From Gerris lacustris (Eukaryota; Arthropoda; Insecta; Hemiptera; Gerridae), in the NCBI GenBank assembly GCA_951217055.1, contig OX578279.1:75000131-75064130 (forward strand): a DNA stretch of 64,000 nucleotides, in the 5' to 3' direction. The stretch's first letter is position 1, and each line of letters opens with the position of its first letter. Shown one piece after another: positions 33,490 to 45,202 of this stretch. A model generated the notes under the pieces. It saw only the letters and a program-made list of their open reading frames with translations. It made no database searches and was not told the DNA's origin. The position numbers and the translations under genes are program-made.

Positions 33490-34809
33490 TTAGATTAAAT
33501 CAGCCGAGGCTGTGGTTTTACTCTTTACTTCGTCTAAAAGGTTTTGTGTAATTTAAATAGTTACAAGTTTATTAAAATATATTTGAAAATGCTAATATAA
33601 AATTAAAAACCAAACCTTAATGTTATTATTATTTTTGCTTTACATACTACACTTATTTGTTATTTGCTTTTAGATAATTATTTTAAACAAGCCTTCAAAA
33701 ATATAATAAAATAAAAAGAATGAATAAATTTGTAATACAACATTTTTGAATTTGAGTTATAAAAAAAATCTAATATCGTCTAAAATTTAATATAAAAGTT
33801 GAGAAAAAAAAACTATTTTTTTCTCCCACAATATTGAAGTATTATTATTTATTAAAATAACATGAAGTGTGTGGTTTCGAGTTGCCAGTATTTTCCCCTT
33901 CCTTTAAATATATTTTCAAAACAAACATTGTAAACTCTGGAAAACTTTAATACATGAAAATTCTCCTTCATCCTCCATCATCATCGTAACAAGACTATTA
34001 TGAACATTGTTCAGACTTAACGAGAAAATTCAATTTCATATAAACTTCGCTTCAAAAAGTTCATTACAAATTCTTTACATAGAGTCAACAGATTAATTTG
34101 ATTCGGTGTCTGCAGTAAAACAAGGGATGGGAAGGGGGGTAGATTTAGGGTTTCCAGTTAAAACTAAGGGCAATCGATAGATAGGGCTCTAGCCCTGAGC
34201 TAGTAAACTGTACACCTAATCGTGATCCTTGCCCTTTCAACAAGCTAGTTTGCTCTTCAACTTCTTATAAAACAAGAAATAAAATAAATCCTTTAACAGA
34301 ATTACTGTCTCGAAACAAGCGAGACCTTTATTCACCGCTTTTTGACTAGATGGATTACGGAGTGAGATGAAAAATTAAGCTGGTACCTTAAGAAAGGGAA
34401 ATCCTTGAAAATGTAACTATAAAGTCGGATGACCTCAAGAGACAAGTTTCAAAGAAGGGATTGCCAATGAAATTAGGTTTAACTTAATAAAGCTTAAACA
34501 ATACTGTTTTAATTAAAACTTCAGCATTAATAAGTATCTTGCAGCAGTCCTTTACAAACATTCTTAGTAACAAGGAATTAGTATCTTTTTGCTCTTTGAC
34601 TCGGGATTTTGCCGATGAATATTTTAGCTTATGAAAATAATTATAATTTAGAAACATTTTACAACTCCTCTTCAATTGTAATAATAGTCAAACGGAGGAA
34701 AAACCAACCTTTTGAGTCTGATTAGAAAAAAAAAAAAGTTATCTTTAAACCAATATCATTTTTATAATCGACTAAAGTCCCGACAACGGCGTCGACGCAC
34801 CTCGAAATT
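33490..34809. other. Unassigned AT-rich DNA
   Basis: No repeat shared with the window and no convincing frame. Includes A-runs at 34728-34737. Confidence 0.4.
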
Positions 34810-35035
34810 ATTTTATTGTAACCTACTCAGCTTTCATTTGATAGTACCCCACTCAAAAATAAAATAAAAAATATATTTGAATTTACCACATTTTTGCGAA
34901 TTGCGCATGCGTATATTAAATTGTTATTTTCTCTACATTTTTCCTGTGTTTGGGTCAAAAAGCCAAGCACCAGTATTTCAAATTTCAACTTTTTAGCTTA
35001 AACGGTTCGGAAGATATTAACCAAAGAGCGAAGGA
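34810..35035. mobile_element. Fragment related to the 2780-3640 insertion
   Basis: 'CAGCTTTCATTTGATA', 'GCGAATTGCGCATGCG', 'TGGGTCAAAAAG' and 'AACGGTTCGGA' match the right part of that element. The ends are missing. Confidence 0.65.
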
Positions 35036-35042
35036 CGGATAG

Positions 35043-35846
35043 CAGTTAGGATTAAAGAATGTAAAGGATAGTGCTTTCTATAAAATATAAGAGCAGTTAG
35101 GATTAAAAGAATGTAAAGGATAGTGCTTTCTATAAAATATAAGAGCAGTTAGGATTAAAAGAATGTAAAGGATAGTGCTTTCTATAAAATATAAAAGCAG
35201 TTAATAAATATAAGAGCAGTTAGGATTAAAAGAATGTAAAGGATAGTGCTTTGTATAAAATATTAAAGCAGTTAATAAATAGAAGAGCGAGCAGTTAGGA
35301 TTAAAATAATGAAAAGGATAGTGCTTTCTATAAAATATAAGAGCAGTTAATAAATATAAGAGCAGTTAGGATTAAAAGAATGTTAAGGATAGTGCTTTGT
35401 ATAAAATATAAAAGCAGTTAATAAATTAATAGAAGAGCAGTTAGGATTAAAATAATGTAAAGGATAGTGCTTTGTATAAAATATAAAAGCAGTTAATAAA
35501 TATAAGAGCAGTTAGGATTAAAAGAATGTAAAGGATAGTGCTTTCTATAAAATATAAAAGCAGTTAATAAATATAAGAGCAGTTAGGATTAAAAGAATGT
35601 AAAGGATAGTGCTTTCTATAAAATATAAAAGCAGTTAATAAATAGAAGAGCAGTTAGGATTAAAAGAATGTAAAGGATAGTGCTTTCTATAAAATATAAG
35701 AGCAGTTAATAAATATAAGAGGAGTAAGGATTAAAAGAATGTAAAGGATAGTGCTTTCTATAAAATATAAGAGCAGTTAATAAATATAAGAGGAGTTAGG
35801 ATTAAAAGAATGCAAAGGATAGTGCTTTCTATAAAATATAAGAACC
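35043..35846. repeat. Minisatellite with 58- and 77-bp unit forms
   Basis: About 12 units of AGCAGTTAGGATTAAAAGAA, TGTAAAGGATAGTGCTTTC, TATAAAATATAA. Some units are separated by an extra AGCAGTTAATAAATATAAG, giving the longer form. Point variants (TTTCT/TTTGT, GTAA/GCAA) mark individual units. Confidence 0.9.
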
Positions 35847-35868
35847 TTTTATGATTTTTTTGTTCAAT

Positions 35869-36583
35869 TTAGGCTAGGCGCATACATACAATTTTTAATT
35901 GCTCGACTATTTAGTTGTTCGTCAAAAAGCTATTGGACCTTATGGGAGTGCGCATACTATCGACACGATAATTGCTCGATTAAAAAGTTAAAACTTCATC
36001 GATCGTCTTTTGACTATTTAGTTGAACAACTATCGTCGACAGCGCTATGTACATTGTCATGTATTGGAGTGCGCATACACTCAACTAAACAGTCGATCAG
36101 CGACCCTTCAAAATGAGTTTTTCTTACCTTAAAGTAACACTATCTTTTTTCTGGCGATATGTTATTGGGTAGGTGATATGATTTTGTATATAATATGGAC
36201 CAATCAGTTTAATTATTTCATTAAAACTCTATTCACTCATTCAATAAAACGTAAAAAAGTTTTCAGGATATTCCTTCAGATTAGAATGTAATGTATGAAA
36301 ATTTTCATTTAATAATATTTCGCTTATTACGGGATGTACACAGTATCGTCTTTTCCTTTTCTTTTCTTTGTGCTTCATATAAAGGAAAACGCAAGCTAGT
36401 GCTTTTCTGTTTATAATTTTGTACGGTATAGCTCACGAATGCTCGGGGATCTCAATGGCAACTGATTGATTGTATGCGCACTCCCAACAACTAAACAGTT
36501 TAGTCGAGGAGAAATCCAGGAGTTCGTCGATTTCGACTCAATAGTTTAGTCGTGGTAAAATCGATATTATGCGCCCGGCCTTA
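35869..36583. mobile_element. MITE with GGCCGGGCGCATA-type ends
   Basis: Left TTTAGGCTAGGCGCATA and right complement TTAAGGCCGGGCGCATA pair imperfectly. GGAGTGCGCATAC appears at 35946 and 36065, and its complement at about 36473. Repeated CTCGACTAT/TAGTTGA pieces fill both halves. No frame. Target duplication unclear. Confidence 0.6.
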
Positions 36584-36924
36584 AGAATATGACAATGTAA
36601 GGAACACAAATATATTCTTCCTACATTCACACAAATCATCAAGACCACAAAATCCACATATTACAGGTACTTAAAGCATAGCAGTGTCCTTAGTGTAATG
36701 AATGTGAGAGAGGTGACGTCATAGGCCAGTGAACTTAGAAACAAGCTCTACAGGGTATGCAGGTGAAAGTCGGTCAGCTGTTTTGGTTTGAGTTAGAACT
36801 TATATTCACTTCTTTAAAAATAAACATTTATTTTTATTTTTAAACTAAGTGCAATAAGTTTAATAGATTATTTTAAGGTTAATACAATTTAATAATTATA
36901 GACAATAGCATAAGAAACAGGCAA
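36584..36924. other. Unassigned AT-rich DNA
   Basis: No supported feature. Confidence 0.4.
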
Positions 36925-37568
36925 AAAAAAAATCGGTCCGAGACAACTCAGACAAACTTTCTCATATACGAGTTCATAATTACATAGTCCAGTGTTTTCC
37001 ATTTATTAGCTTTCGTATGTACATTTAATTATTATTGAACATTTCAATGTATCATAAAAATAACTTCTCTTGGGCGGGGAATCGAACCCGGGCTCTCTCC
37101 GTCCGCGTTTTAAGCTATTTTCTCAGGAACTAGATTTTTCCCGGGAAAACGGCTTATATCGTTATATTCGTATTTAAATGGACTACATTTTAGAATTTTT
37201 TCATCAAAATCGTCGCAACCGTTTTCGAGAAATAATTTTTTTTCACGTTTTTTCAGAGTTTTTGGGGGGTAGCGCCCCCAAATTTAAAGCTAAAATTCAT
37301 TTCTCGATTTCGCCTCGGGGTATGATTTTTCTGAACATGTATGCCAAATTTCGTCAAAATCGGCCCAGTAGTTTAGGCTCCAGGCGTCTGCACAGACGAC
37401 AGACGACAGACGACGGACAGAAATTTTTTAAAAACCACTTTTTTGGACTCAAGGGACCTCAAAACGTGTAAATCCATCAAAATCTCAAAATCGAATTTTC
37501 GCGCCATCACAATACTTTCTCTTTACATGAGAAAGTAATACTTTCTCTTTACATGAGAAAGTAAAAAA
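36925..37568 (-). mobile_element. RF2 repeat, fullest minus copy
   Basis: Read on minus, it runs from the ACTTTCTC hairpin end through 'CGCGAAAATTCGATTTTG', a GTCTGTCGTC tract and TTTTCCCGGGAAAAA to a tRNA-like segment (B box complement 37078-37088) and the tail TGAGTTGTCTCGGACCGA. The 3' hairpin end AATACTTTCTCTTTACATGA is present twice in tandem (37510-37552). No coding capacity; frames crossing it recur in each copy. Confidence 0.85.
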
Positions 37569-37964
37569 CAAAAAAAACATATCGTTATATAAAGAAAACT
37601 GATAGCCTAATATTTAAAATACGTATAATTCGAAATACTTTATGCGTCTAAACAGTTCACAAGCAATTTCTTATATTTTAAGCAACATGATTGCTCTTTG
37701 TTGCATATTAGGTTTAATTTTTTTGTAAAATACAACTAATAGGCCAATTTTCATAAAAATGACAGTAATAATTAAACCATTAGTTTTTAAGTAATCTAGG
37801 AAAGTCAAATATATAGAAAGACTTCAAAACTTCTATGTAAAGTCAATCGAAGAATAATAATTTATAACGTGAAACTATATGTCCACGACAATAAGGCATT
37901 GCTACATTTCTTCATTCATTCTGTTTTATTTTTATTAAATAAGTTAAAAGATTATTAACTAGAA
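37569..37964. other. Unassigned AT-rich DNA
   Basis: No supported feature. Confidence 0.4.
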
Positions 37965-38533
37965 TGCCAACTGGTGTGGCACATAGCTTCCTCGCATCAC
38001 GTACATAATTGATTTTATGCTCTTACAAGCCGTTATTGTCTTAATTCGATTGTTTCCCCCGTTTTTCAAATCTGCCAAATTTGTTTTGATATTATTTACA
38101 TGAATTAAAATATCAATTTAGCAAAAGTTAAAGAGCGCAGACGGTTCAAATTAATCTGGGGCTATCTGCGGGTTACTTTCGATAAACTATAAAAGTTTCA
38201 TACAAATCAAATAAGTACTTATGAAGCTATAGGCGTAAATAAATGTATGTTTGTGTGCTTGTGGAAGAAAAACAAATGAGCGCAGAAGGTTGAAACTTAT
38301 GTGGGACCAACAATGAGCTAATTATGATCTACCATCCAAATTTCATTAAAATCGGACCTGTAGTTTTTATAATATGTTGGTTCGCAAAAATAGAGCGACA
38401 AACCGACAGACAGACACGGAACCAAAAATATTCCCTGAAAACGGATTTCTGTCTTGGAATTTTTGAAATCGGAGACCTAAAAATGTTTCGTTCTTCAGAA
38501 CGTAGCTTCTGTTACCTTCGGTAAGCTCGGAAG
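37965..38533 (-). mobile_element. RF1 copy, near full length
   Basis: Tail landmark TGGCACATAGCTTCCTCGCA at about 37977, head ending TAAGCTCGGAAG at 38533. Uninterrupted, so it is a good reference for family length (about 570 bp). Confidence 0.8.
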
Positions 38534-39546
38534 TAAAATAACTAACCATGGTTAATTGAAACTAAATAATTATTATAATATGAATGTGTGCTACTGATCA
38601 GTCAAATATCGACTGATAAATCTAAACGTGTTTTAAACCCTTAAAACATAGTTAATTATCGTGTAAAACGTGTTTAAAATAAAAAGAAATGGTTGCTTTT
38701 TAATAGTAAATATGCGTGTGTGTCGGCTAGTATCAAATTTTAATGATACTTCTTATATTGGCTTTTCTTGACAAACTTAAATTACAAAAATTAAATATAA
38801 CAACTTAATTTTTAAAAAGAACAAAACACTCAATTATGTAAATTGCACAAAATTATAGGTAGTAAGGAGCAATAAATGATAATTGCAAAAAGAAACTTTT
38901 TTTTCTTTTTAATAATCAGCCTATTTTTAATTATTGATTACATTAAAATTATTAAAGGCAAAGGTTGTATTGATTAGTAAGAAGATGAAAAAAAGAAAGG
39001 GAATTAAGGCACGAAATTCAACTTAAAACATCAAAAGAATTTTTCAAACACAAAATCAAGTATACTTGAAAAGAAAGTCGACAAGAGGTAGGTGACCATT
39101 TTGAAATATTTCACGGATCATTTCCACACGCTTTGTGAGAATAAATAATGTATCCTCGAATATTTCTTATTTTTTCCTTGATACTGATTGTGAGGTTAAA
39201 CGTTTTACTAATAGAGGAGTTTCAACAAGCGGAAATATCTTTACAAGCCAATCTATTGAGATAAATGTCGTGAGGAAAAAGTCACGTACGTTCAAGCCAA
39301 TAAAGTTCTAGTCTACACAAGTATATCTAAGCTTTTATCTCCAACTTCTAAAAAAAGAATGGAAATATTGAGAAGAAGCTTTATGTGAACGATATATAAT
39401 AACGAGGAATCAGTTTCCCCGAACCATTTTCTACAAATAAGTTTAATATATTAACACTGATCAAGATCTTCATACATTTTAATAGAAGATAAATAAGGAA
39501 TATTGTATGCATTGTCTTCTACATTTATATATTTTAATACATTATA
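38534..39546. other. Unassigned DNA
   Basis: No supported feature. Confidence 0.4.
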
Positions 39547-39958
39547 CAGTAGAACCTCGCTTACACGACCCTCAATAACACGACAACCTCAATTACAAGT
39601 GCAATTTTCAAATCCCCTTGAGATTGCCATAACACATAATGTTAAATTAACCTCTATAACACGACTATTATTATACAAATATCCTCAATAACACGGATTT
39701 TTTCCAATTCACAACGTAACTCAGAACCTCTATAACAAGTCGTTTAGAGAAGTCAACCTCTATAACGCGACTCTATACAGGAATACGTCGACTTTGAACA
39801 AGTCTAGATTTGAAAACTCCGCCCATTAACCTCGATAACACATAACACGACTGATAGCCAAAATAACCTTGATAACACGACCCTCAACAAAAAGAGCACC
39901 TTAATAACAAGACTGTTTCCCAAATCCCCTTGAGACACTTCTTATCGAGGTTCTACTG
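39547..39958. mobile_element. pogo-like MITE
   Basis: The ends CAGTAGAACCTCG (left) and CGAGGTTCTACTG (right) are perfect 13-bp inverted repeats flanked by TA on both sides (39545-39546, 39959-39960), as in the pogo/Tigger group of Tc1/mariner. The interior is mostly degenerate repeats of CCTC-ATAACACGAC, so terminal sequence has spread inward. No transposase. Confidence 0.85.
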
Positions 39959-40094
39959 TACTATATTAGTTGTTTCATATGAGGTTTATTATATTTAATT
40001 GTTGTATATTTAGGTATAGAGTGTATTTATAGATATATATTCCTTATTCATGGTAGAAAGGCAACATTAATTTACGACTACAGTACAAACAACT

Positions 40095-40150
40095 GTCATG
40101 TCAACTGCTATGTCATGTCAACTGCTATGTCATGTCAACTGCTATGTTCA
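40095..40150. repeat. 17-bp tandem repeat
   Basis: Three copies of TGTCATGTCAACTGCTA and a partial, degenerate fourth. Confidence 0.85.
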
Positions 40151-40647
40151 TGTCAAACTGTCATTTCACACACTTTTATGAACACAAGCGTTCAAGCCAG
40201 GTGTGTTAAACCATCCATGACAATAGCTCATGGAATAGCTACCATGAACAAATGGTCGTGACATAGAAATTAAATATGAAAATTTTACATCCTCAAACAA
40301 TTTAACAATTATTACATTTAATTAAAACTATTTTATTACCACTTTAAAATATTAAAAGGAAAAAATAAATATTCACTAATGGCTGAGTAGGAGGAATATC
40401 CATACCCACACTGAATTTTAAATACAATAAGTATTTAAATAGGTTTATAGGAAAATATATAATAAAAACACATATAAGATAAATATTGTCCATACATTGT
40501 CCCTTGCATTTCCTCAAGGCATCGACAGAAAAAAAAGACATGATGAAGACGGCGGTAATTCACAATTAAAGTCCAAAAGAAAATTCTACAAGTCAGCACC
40601 ACTTAAGACTTTACAAGTGGAACACATATTGGGCGATAACATACGCA

Positions 40648-40681
<34 letters not shown>
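40648..40681. repeat. Poly(A) tract
   Basis: About 34 consecutive A. No retroelement body was recognised upstream. Confidence 0.95.
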
Positions 40682-40684
<3 letters not shown>

Positions 40685-41169
40685 ATTAAAAATTGGGCAG
40701 AAAACAAACGATACTTGACCACAACTGGGTCACAAAATTCTACAAAATAAAAAAAACTCATCTAAAATGAAAAGACAATTAATTGACCAGTAAATATATA
40801 TATATATATATTATATTTACCATATTCATATTTTAACGCAGTTCTGTGTTTATTCATTTTTTCATATACATAGTATATAATAAATAAATTATTGCGATGG
40901 CACAAAAATTCAATTTTGAGATTTTTGTAGATTTAGCCGTTTCCAAAGATTTTAATGTCTGTCCGTAGTCAGGAGTCTGTAGTCTGTAAGTGCCGAGATG
41001 AACCTATGTGACGAATTTCATGTTCCTAGTTAATTTTTTTTTTTTGAAAAAGTAACACCAAATATAAATTTATTTATTTATTTCTTTTTGTTTTTGACTG
41101 CTTGGTCATATACACCCAGTTCTTGTTTTAATTAACCATATTATATAGTTATATGCATATAGACCAGCG

Positions 41170-41373
41170 ATGGAGGATCGTTCGCTCGCTTCCGAAGGTT
41201 CGGACATCGTAGATAGTAATACCGATCAAGAATTTATTAGCCTCCTCATTGATTTATATTGTGATTGTCCCGAGTTGTGGAAAGGTCCACTCCTTCGACC
41301 AAGAGGCTGCTTTAGAGTAAGGAAAAGTTGCTACCTCTCGAAATTGTACGAAGAAAAATGCATTATTAACTAA
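41170..41373 (+). CDS. Candidate exon, MADF-like N-terminus
   Basis: A 67-codon frame starts in a strong context (GCGATGG). Base composition is clearly less AT-rich than the surroundings up to about 41340. Residues about 21-38 (FISLLIDLYCDCPELW) fit the first helix of the MADF domain, a DNA-binding fold of the Myb/SANT kind common in insect regulators and transposon-derived genes. The rest of a MADF domain is not seen. A GTAAGG at 41317-41322 could be a splice donor, so the coding part may end there. Chance or a transposon relic remain possible. Confidence 0.3.
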   Translation: MEDRSLASEGSDIVDSNTDQEFISLLIDLYCDCPELWKGPLLRPRGCFRVRKSCYLSKLYEEKCIIN

Positions 41374-41928
41374 ATTTAATTAATTTTCTTAGGAAAAAAT
41401 AAATCAATAAATAACAAAATGCATACTTTTTTCATTTATAACTTTGGGAACATGACGGGTGATTTTTTATAACAAAAATAAAACCTTTTAATTCTCCGCA
41501 TTGTATTCATAATTTATAAAAAAAAAAAAAGAAACAAAAAACAAAATTAGAATAAAATACTATTTTTGCCTGGAATCAAAATGAATTTACCTTGATTCTT
41601 AATTTTAAAAAAATAAGAGAAAACGGAATATAATATTTTCAACATAATTTAACATTTGATGAATTGAAAAAAATGATTCTTTTTTTTCTTTCTGTGCTTA
41701 AATTTTAACGGTAAAATTAAATTAACAATTTAATTACTTGGTAATGTTTGTTGTAAACCTACAAGTTTTTGAATAATTAAAGAGGAAAATATAATACAAC
41801 CCACGTAAAATCAACCCACATAGCCATACATTTCTGATGCTAATGTTAGCTATATAGGGCATTTTAAGCTTTAATATATAAATATAACTTGTAATATTAC
41901 AAGCTACTTGAATCTAAAACCTGAATTT
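41374..41928. other. Unassigned AT-rich DNA
   Basis: Several A-runs, no supported feature. No second exon for the preceding frame could be recognised. Confidence 0.4.
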
Positions 41929-42541
41929 GGTTCCCGAGCTTACCGAAGGTAACGGAGGCTATGTGATCGTTCTGAAGAACGAAAAATTTTTAGGTCTCCG
42001 ATTTAAAAAAAAATCAAGACAGAAATCCATTTCAGACATCAGGGGTCATTTTTGGTTCCGTGTCTGTCTGTCGATCTGTCGGTCGGTCTGTCGCTCAATT
42101 TTTGCGAACCAACGTATCTTAAAAACTGCATATCCAATTTTAAGGAAATTTTGGTGGTAGATCATGAGTAGCCCATTGTTGGTCCCATATAAGTTTCAAC
42201 TTTCTACGCTCATTTGTTTTTCTTCCACATGCGCACAAACATACATTAATTTACACCTAAAGCTTCAAAATTACTTGTCTGATTTGTATGAATCTTTTAA
42301 AGTTTATCGAAAGTAGCCTGCAGATAGCCCCAGATTACTTTGAACCGTCTGCGATCTTTAACTTTTGCTTAATTGATACTATAATTCAAGTAAAAAATCA
42401 AAACAATTTTGACAGATTAATAAAACTGGGGAAACAATTAAACAAATTAGACAATAATGGCTTATACAAGCATAATATCAAAAAATACGTGATACCATGC
42501 GAGGAAGCTATGTGCCACACCAATTAATTGGCAGTCTATTT
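41929..42541 (+). mobile_element. RF1 copy, full length
   Basis: Head CCCGAGCTTACCGAAGG, then 'TTTCAGACATCAGGGGTC', a GTCGGTCTGTCG tract, 'CGCACAAACATACAT' and 'CGATCTTTAACTTTTGC', ending in ATGCGAGGAAGCTATGTGCC and GGCAGTCTATTTT. AATTAATT near the end is a small local duplication. Confidence 0.85.
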
Positions 42542-43312
42542 TAATAGAAGTTTCGAATATAAAATGAAAAGCATTCATTATAGGAACAAACTTGGCAAAC
42601 AATATAGATATTTATACTTACATTGAAATGAAACGAATTAAATAATTTTTGATATTTTGCTTCCGTCCATACCGAGGGTAACGAAAGCGTTTTGTTTTAC
42701 AAGAGAAGAAAAAAGAGAAAGAAAAAAAGAGAAATCTATTTTTGTTCTGTTGTCAGTGCAGACCCAACTACCAAAAATCGATATATATCATTAAAATCCA
42801 GTTTCCGTGAAAAGGGCTCATACAAATGGAGAATAAACAGCATAAATATATGTTTATGAGAAAGGCGTAATTGCCTATGTTGTCTCAGGGGTAAAAGGAA
42901 ATATGTTAAAAAATATTACAAAAGAAACTTTATCTGTATATTATTAAACTGTGATTAAGCAATATGTATCGGAAGGTAATTTACAGTAGAGTTGTTTCAT
43001 TTAGTACAAGTATTCACCAGCCATTATTCATTTTACCGATCACATTAATTTTAACATTTTTATAGACAAAAATAAGAATAATGTTATTAAAGTGACAAAT
43101 TTAAAAAGTTTTGGTTGAAATTTTTGGAATAGAATTCCCAGGAAGAATGTTTATAAGAGGATGGATATCAGACAGGACGGGTAAAGCTAAGGAAATTCAC
43201 GATGAGGGAAAATTCTCTTAGTCAAGTTATTCTTAGTAATACGGTTACCAACATTTTGATGAGATGATAATTTAAATCAAAACTTAAATTGTCTCCTTAA
43301 AGTTCTGATTGC
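42542..43312. other. Unassigned AT-rich DNA
   Basis: No supported feature. Confidence 0.4.
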
Positions 43313-43404
43313 TTCTAAATAGAATTAAACATGGTACACCACTATAAAGCATAATACTGATAAGACTTAAATTCCATGCAGTAAAGCCATAAATAAGTAA
43401 TTTA
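43313..43404. repeat. Short dispersed duplicate, copy 1
   Basis: About 90 bp including 'TAGAATTAAACATGGTACAC' and 'CAGTAAAGCC' recur at 44830-44925 inside an RF1b copy. Confidence 0.8.
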
Positions 43405-43526
43405 ACAACTCTTATAAAATCTTTGGCACAATAACAATTAAGAAAACAACTGAGATAAACTGGAAAGATACTTTTTCCTTCTGAGTAATAACATAATTGA
43501 TATAAAAATGCCATTTTTCAAAACTG

Positions 43527-43831
43527 GTCTTATTTTTTTTTTTTTTTTTTGTTTCTGTATTCTTCACCTTAGTTGTATCAATGTGCAAAATTTGGGGAAG
43601 ATTAAATGACGATAAGTGGTTCAAAATTGGGGTAATAGGTGTGCGATGAAACTTAAAAAGCAAATAACTTTGACGCCATTTTTTTTTTTTTTTTTTTTTT
43701 GTTTTTTGTTTCTGTATTCTTCACCTTATTTGTATCAATGTGCAAAATTTGGGGAAGATTAAATGACGATAAGTGGTTCAAAATTGGGGTAATAGGTGTG
43801 CGATGAAACTTAAAAAGCAAATAACTTTGAC

Positions 43832-43862
<31 letters not shown>

Positions 43863-43978
43863 GGTTTCTGTATTCTTCGACATAGTTGTTTCTATGTGCA
43901 AAATTTGGGGAAGATTGAATCACGGGAAGTGGTTCAAAAATGGGGAAACGGAAATGTGCGATGAAACTTACAAAGCAA
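43527..43978 (-). repeat. Head-to-tail trimer with poly(A)-like spacers
   Basis: Three units of about 150 bp share 'CAATGTGCAAAATTTGGGGA', 'GATGAAACTTAAAAAGCAAA' and 'ACTTTGACGCCATTTTT'. Each is separated by a T-run of 15-30 nt (43529-43549, 43679-43700, 43837-43862). Read on minus, each unit ends in poly(A), as a retroposed short RNA would. The third unit is the most diverged. Confidence 0.85.
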
Positions 43979-44107
43979 AGTAATATAAGACCAGTAATAA
44001 GAATGAAATTTAAACTTTAATTTTACGCATGAAAACTAAACGCAAAAGGAATTTTAGTATAGTAAGTAGATTAGTTTAAAATATATATAAACGGATAAAA
44101 GCAACAA

Positions 44108-44200
44108 ATCAGCTGGCTGGGTCATGTAGAACGCCTTCCACCAGAATGAATGCCCAGGAACTGGTAAGATGCGGTTTGGAGGGGACAAAGAAATGGTAAA
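44108..44200 (+). pseudogene. LINE reverse transcriptase C-terminal scrap
   Basis: In one frame the stretch reads ISWLGHVERLPPE, stop, MPRNW. 'W-L/A-GHVERM' is a hallmark of the C-terminal region of several LINE polyproteins. Only about 20 residues are recognisable, with an in-frame stop. It ends in AGGGGACAAAGAAATGG. Confidence 0.5.
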
Positions 44201-44368
44201 TAAAATGGTTAATTTATTATTTTTAATAACACTATGGCAAACATTTGATGCTATGAAAAAGACAACCCCAATCTAACAAGGACATTTGAAATAGCCGACA
44301 ACGTTATAGTTATAACTAATGCCATGCAAATTAGATCTTCCGTATTAAATGAATTATAATAAAAAATA

Positions 44369-45042
44369 GACTGCCAATTAGTGTGGCACATAGCTTCCTG
44401 GCATCCTATCATGTACTTTATTGTTATATTAACATTAAAATTATTGTTATATTACTTTATTGTCATATTGTAATTGTGTAAAAACTATTAATAGTTTTAG
44501 CGATCTTTAACACTTCATAGCGGTGTCGCTGTTGGTTTTACTAAAAGATCGTATTTTAAAAAAATGTTTGTCTCATTGAATAGATGAAGATAGATTTTCT
44601 CCCCGACCTAAAATTCCAATTTTAAATTTGAAGTTCACGTTTACGCGAGCGTTGCTCGTGAACGCTTGGACGGATAACGTTGTCCAACGAACTCGTCCTA
44701 GGCGTTGGTAAAATGAACATCTCTACCAAATTTCATCAAAATCGGTCGACATTTACTCAAGTTATCGTCGCACGTTTCATAATTCGCGGACACACAGACC
44801 GACAGACAGACAGACAGACACGAGACCTAAATAGAATTAAACATGGTACACCACTATAAAGCATAATACTGATAAGACTTAAATTTCATGCAGTAAAGCG
44901 ATAAGTAAGTAATTTAAGTAAGTAATTGATGTCTGAAACGGATTTCTGTCTTGGAATTTTTAAAATCGGAGACATAAAAGTTTTTCGTTCTCAAAAATGA
45001 ACACAATGCTTCCGTTACCTTCGGGTAAGCTCGGAAGCAATA
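44369..45042 (-). mobile_element. RF1b chimera, second copy
   Basis: Same RF1-RF4-RF1 arrangement as 32910-33489, on minus. About 100 bp at 44828-44928 are foreign and match 43313-43404; they replace RF1 sequence at the end of the GACAGACAG tract. Confidence 0.8.
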
Positions 45043-45062
45043 AAATAAATAAATAAAAATAA

Positions 45063-45202
45063 AAAGAGTGAAGGACCTTTGAGCAAACATTTTGACCGTG
45101 TATGGGGCTGTTTGATGTTTGCGCAAACATGATGTTTGACGTGTATAGCCTAAATTTGCCCGACATCAGGTTTGCGCAAAATGTTTGATCGTGTATGGGG
45201 GC
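45063..45202. mobile_element. Small MITE, GGCCCCCATACACGATC-type end
   Basis: The right end ATGTTTGATCGTG-TATGGGGGCC matches 10470-10530. The left half (AAACATTTTGACCGTG, TATGGGGCTG) is a diverged partial relative. Internal GTTTGCGCAAAC is palindromic. Confidence 0.5.

Larger units (their letters stand above)
39961..41169. other. Unassigned DNA with short repeats
   Basis: Contains a 17-bp tandem (40095-40150), an A-run (40648-40681), a short TA tract (40795-40812) and a weak RF2-like relic at about 40890-41030 ('TTGCGATGGCACAAAAATTC'). Nothing else. Confidence 0.45.

Noticed and set aside
35043..35846. CRISPR array
   Set aside because: Repeats with short intervening pieces, but the 'spacers' are themselves repeats and the genome is eukaryotic.
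37178..37471. 97-codon protein, also seen at 59271-59585 on minus
   Set aside because: The two frames are the same part of two RF2 copies. They have no recognised domain, and the third copy (26305-26862) breaks the frame.
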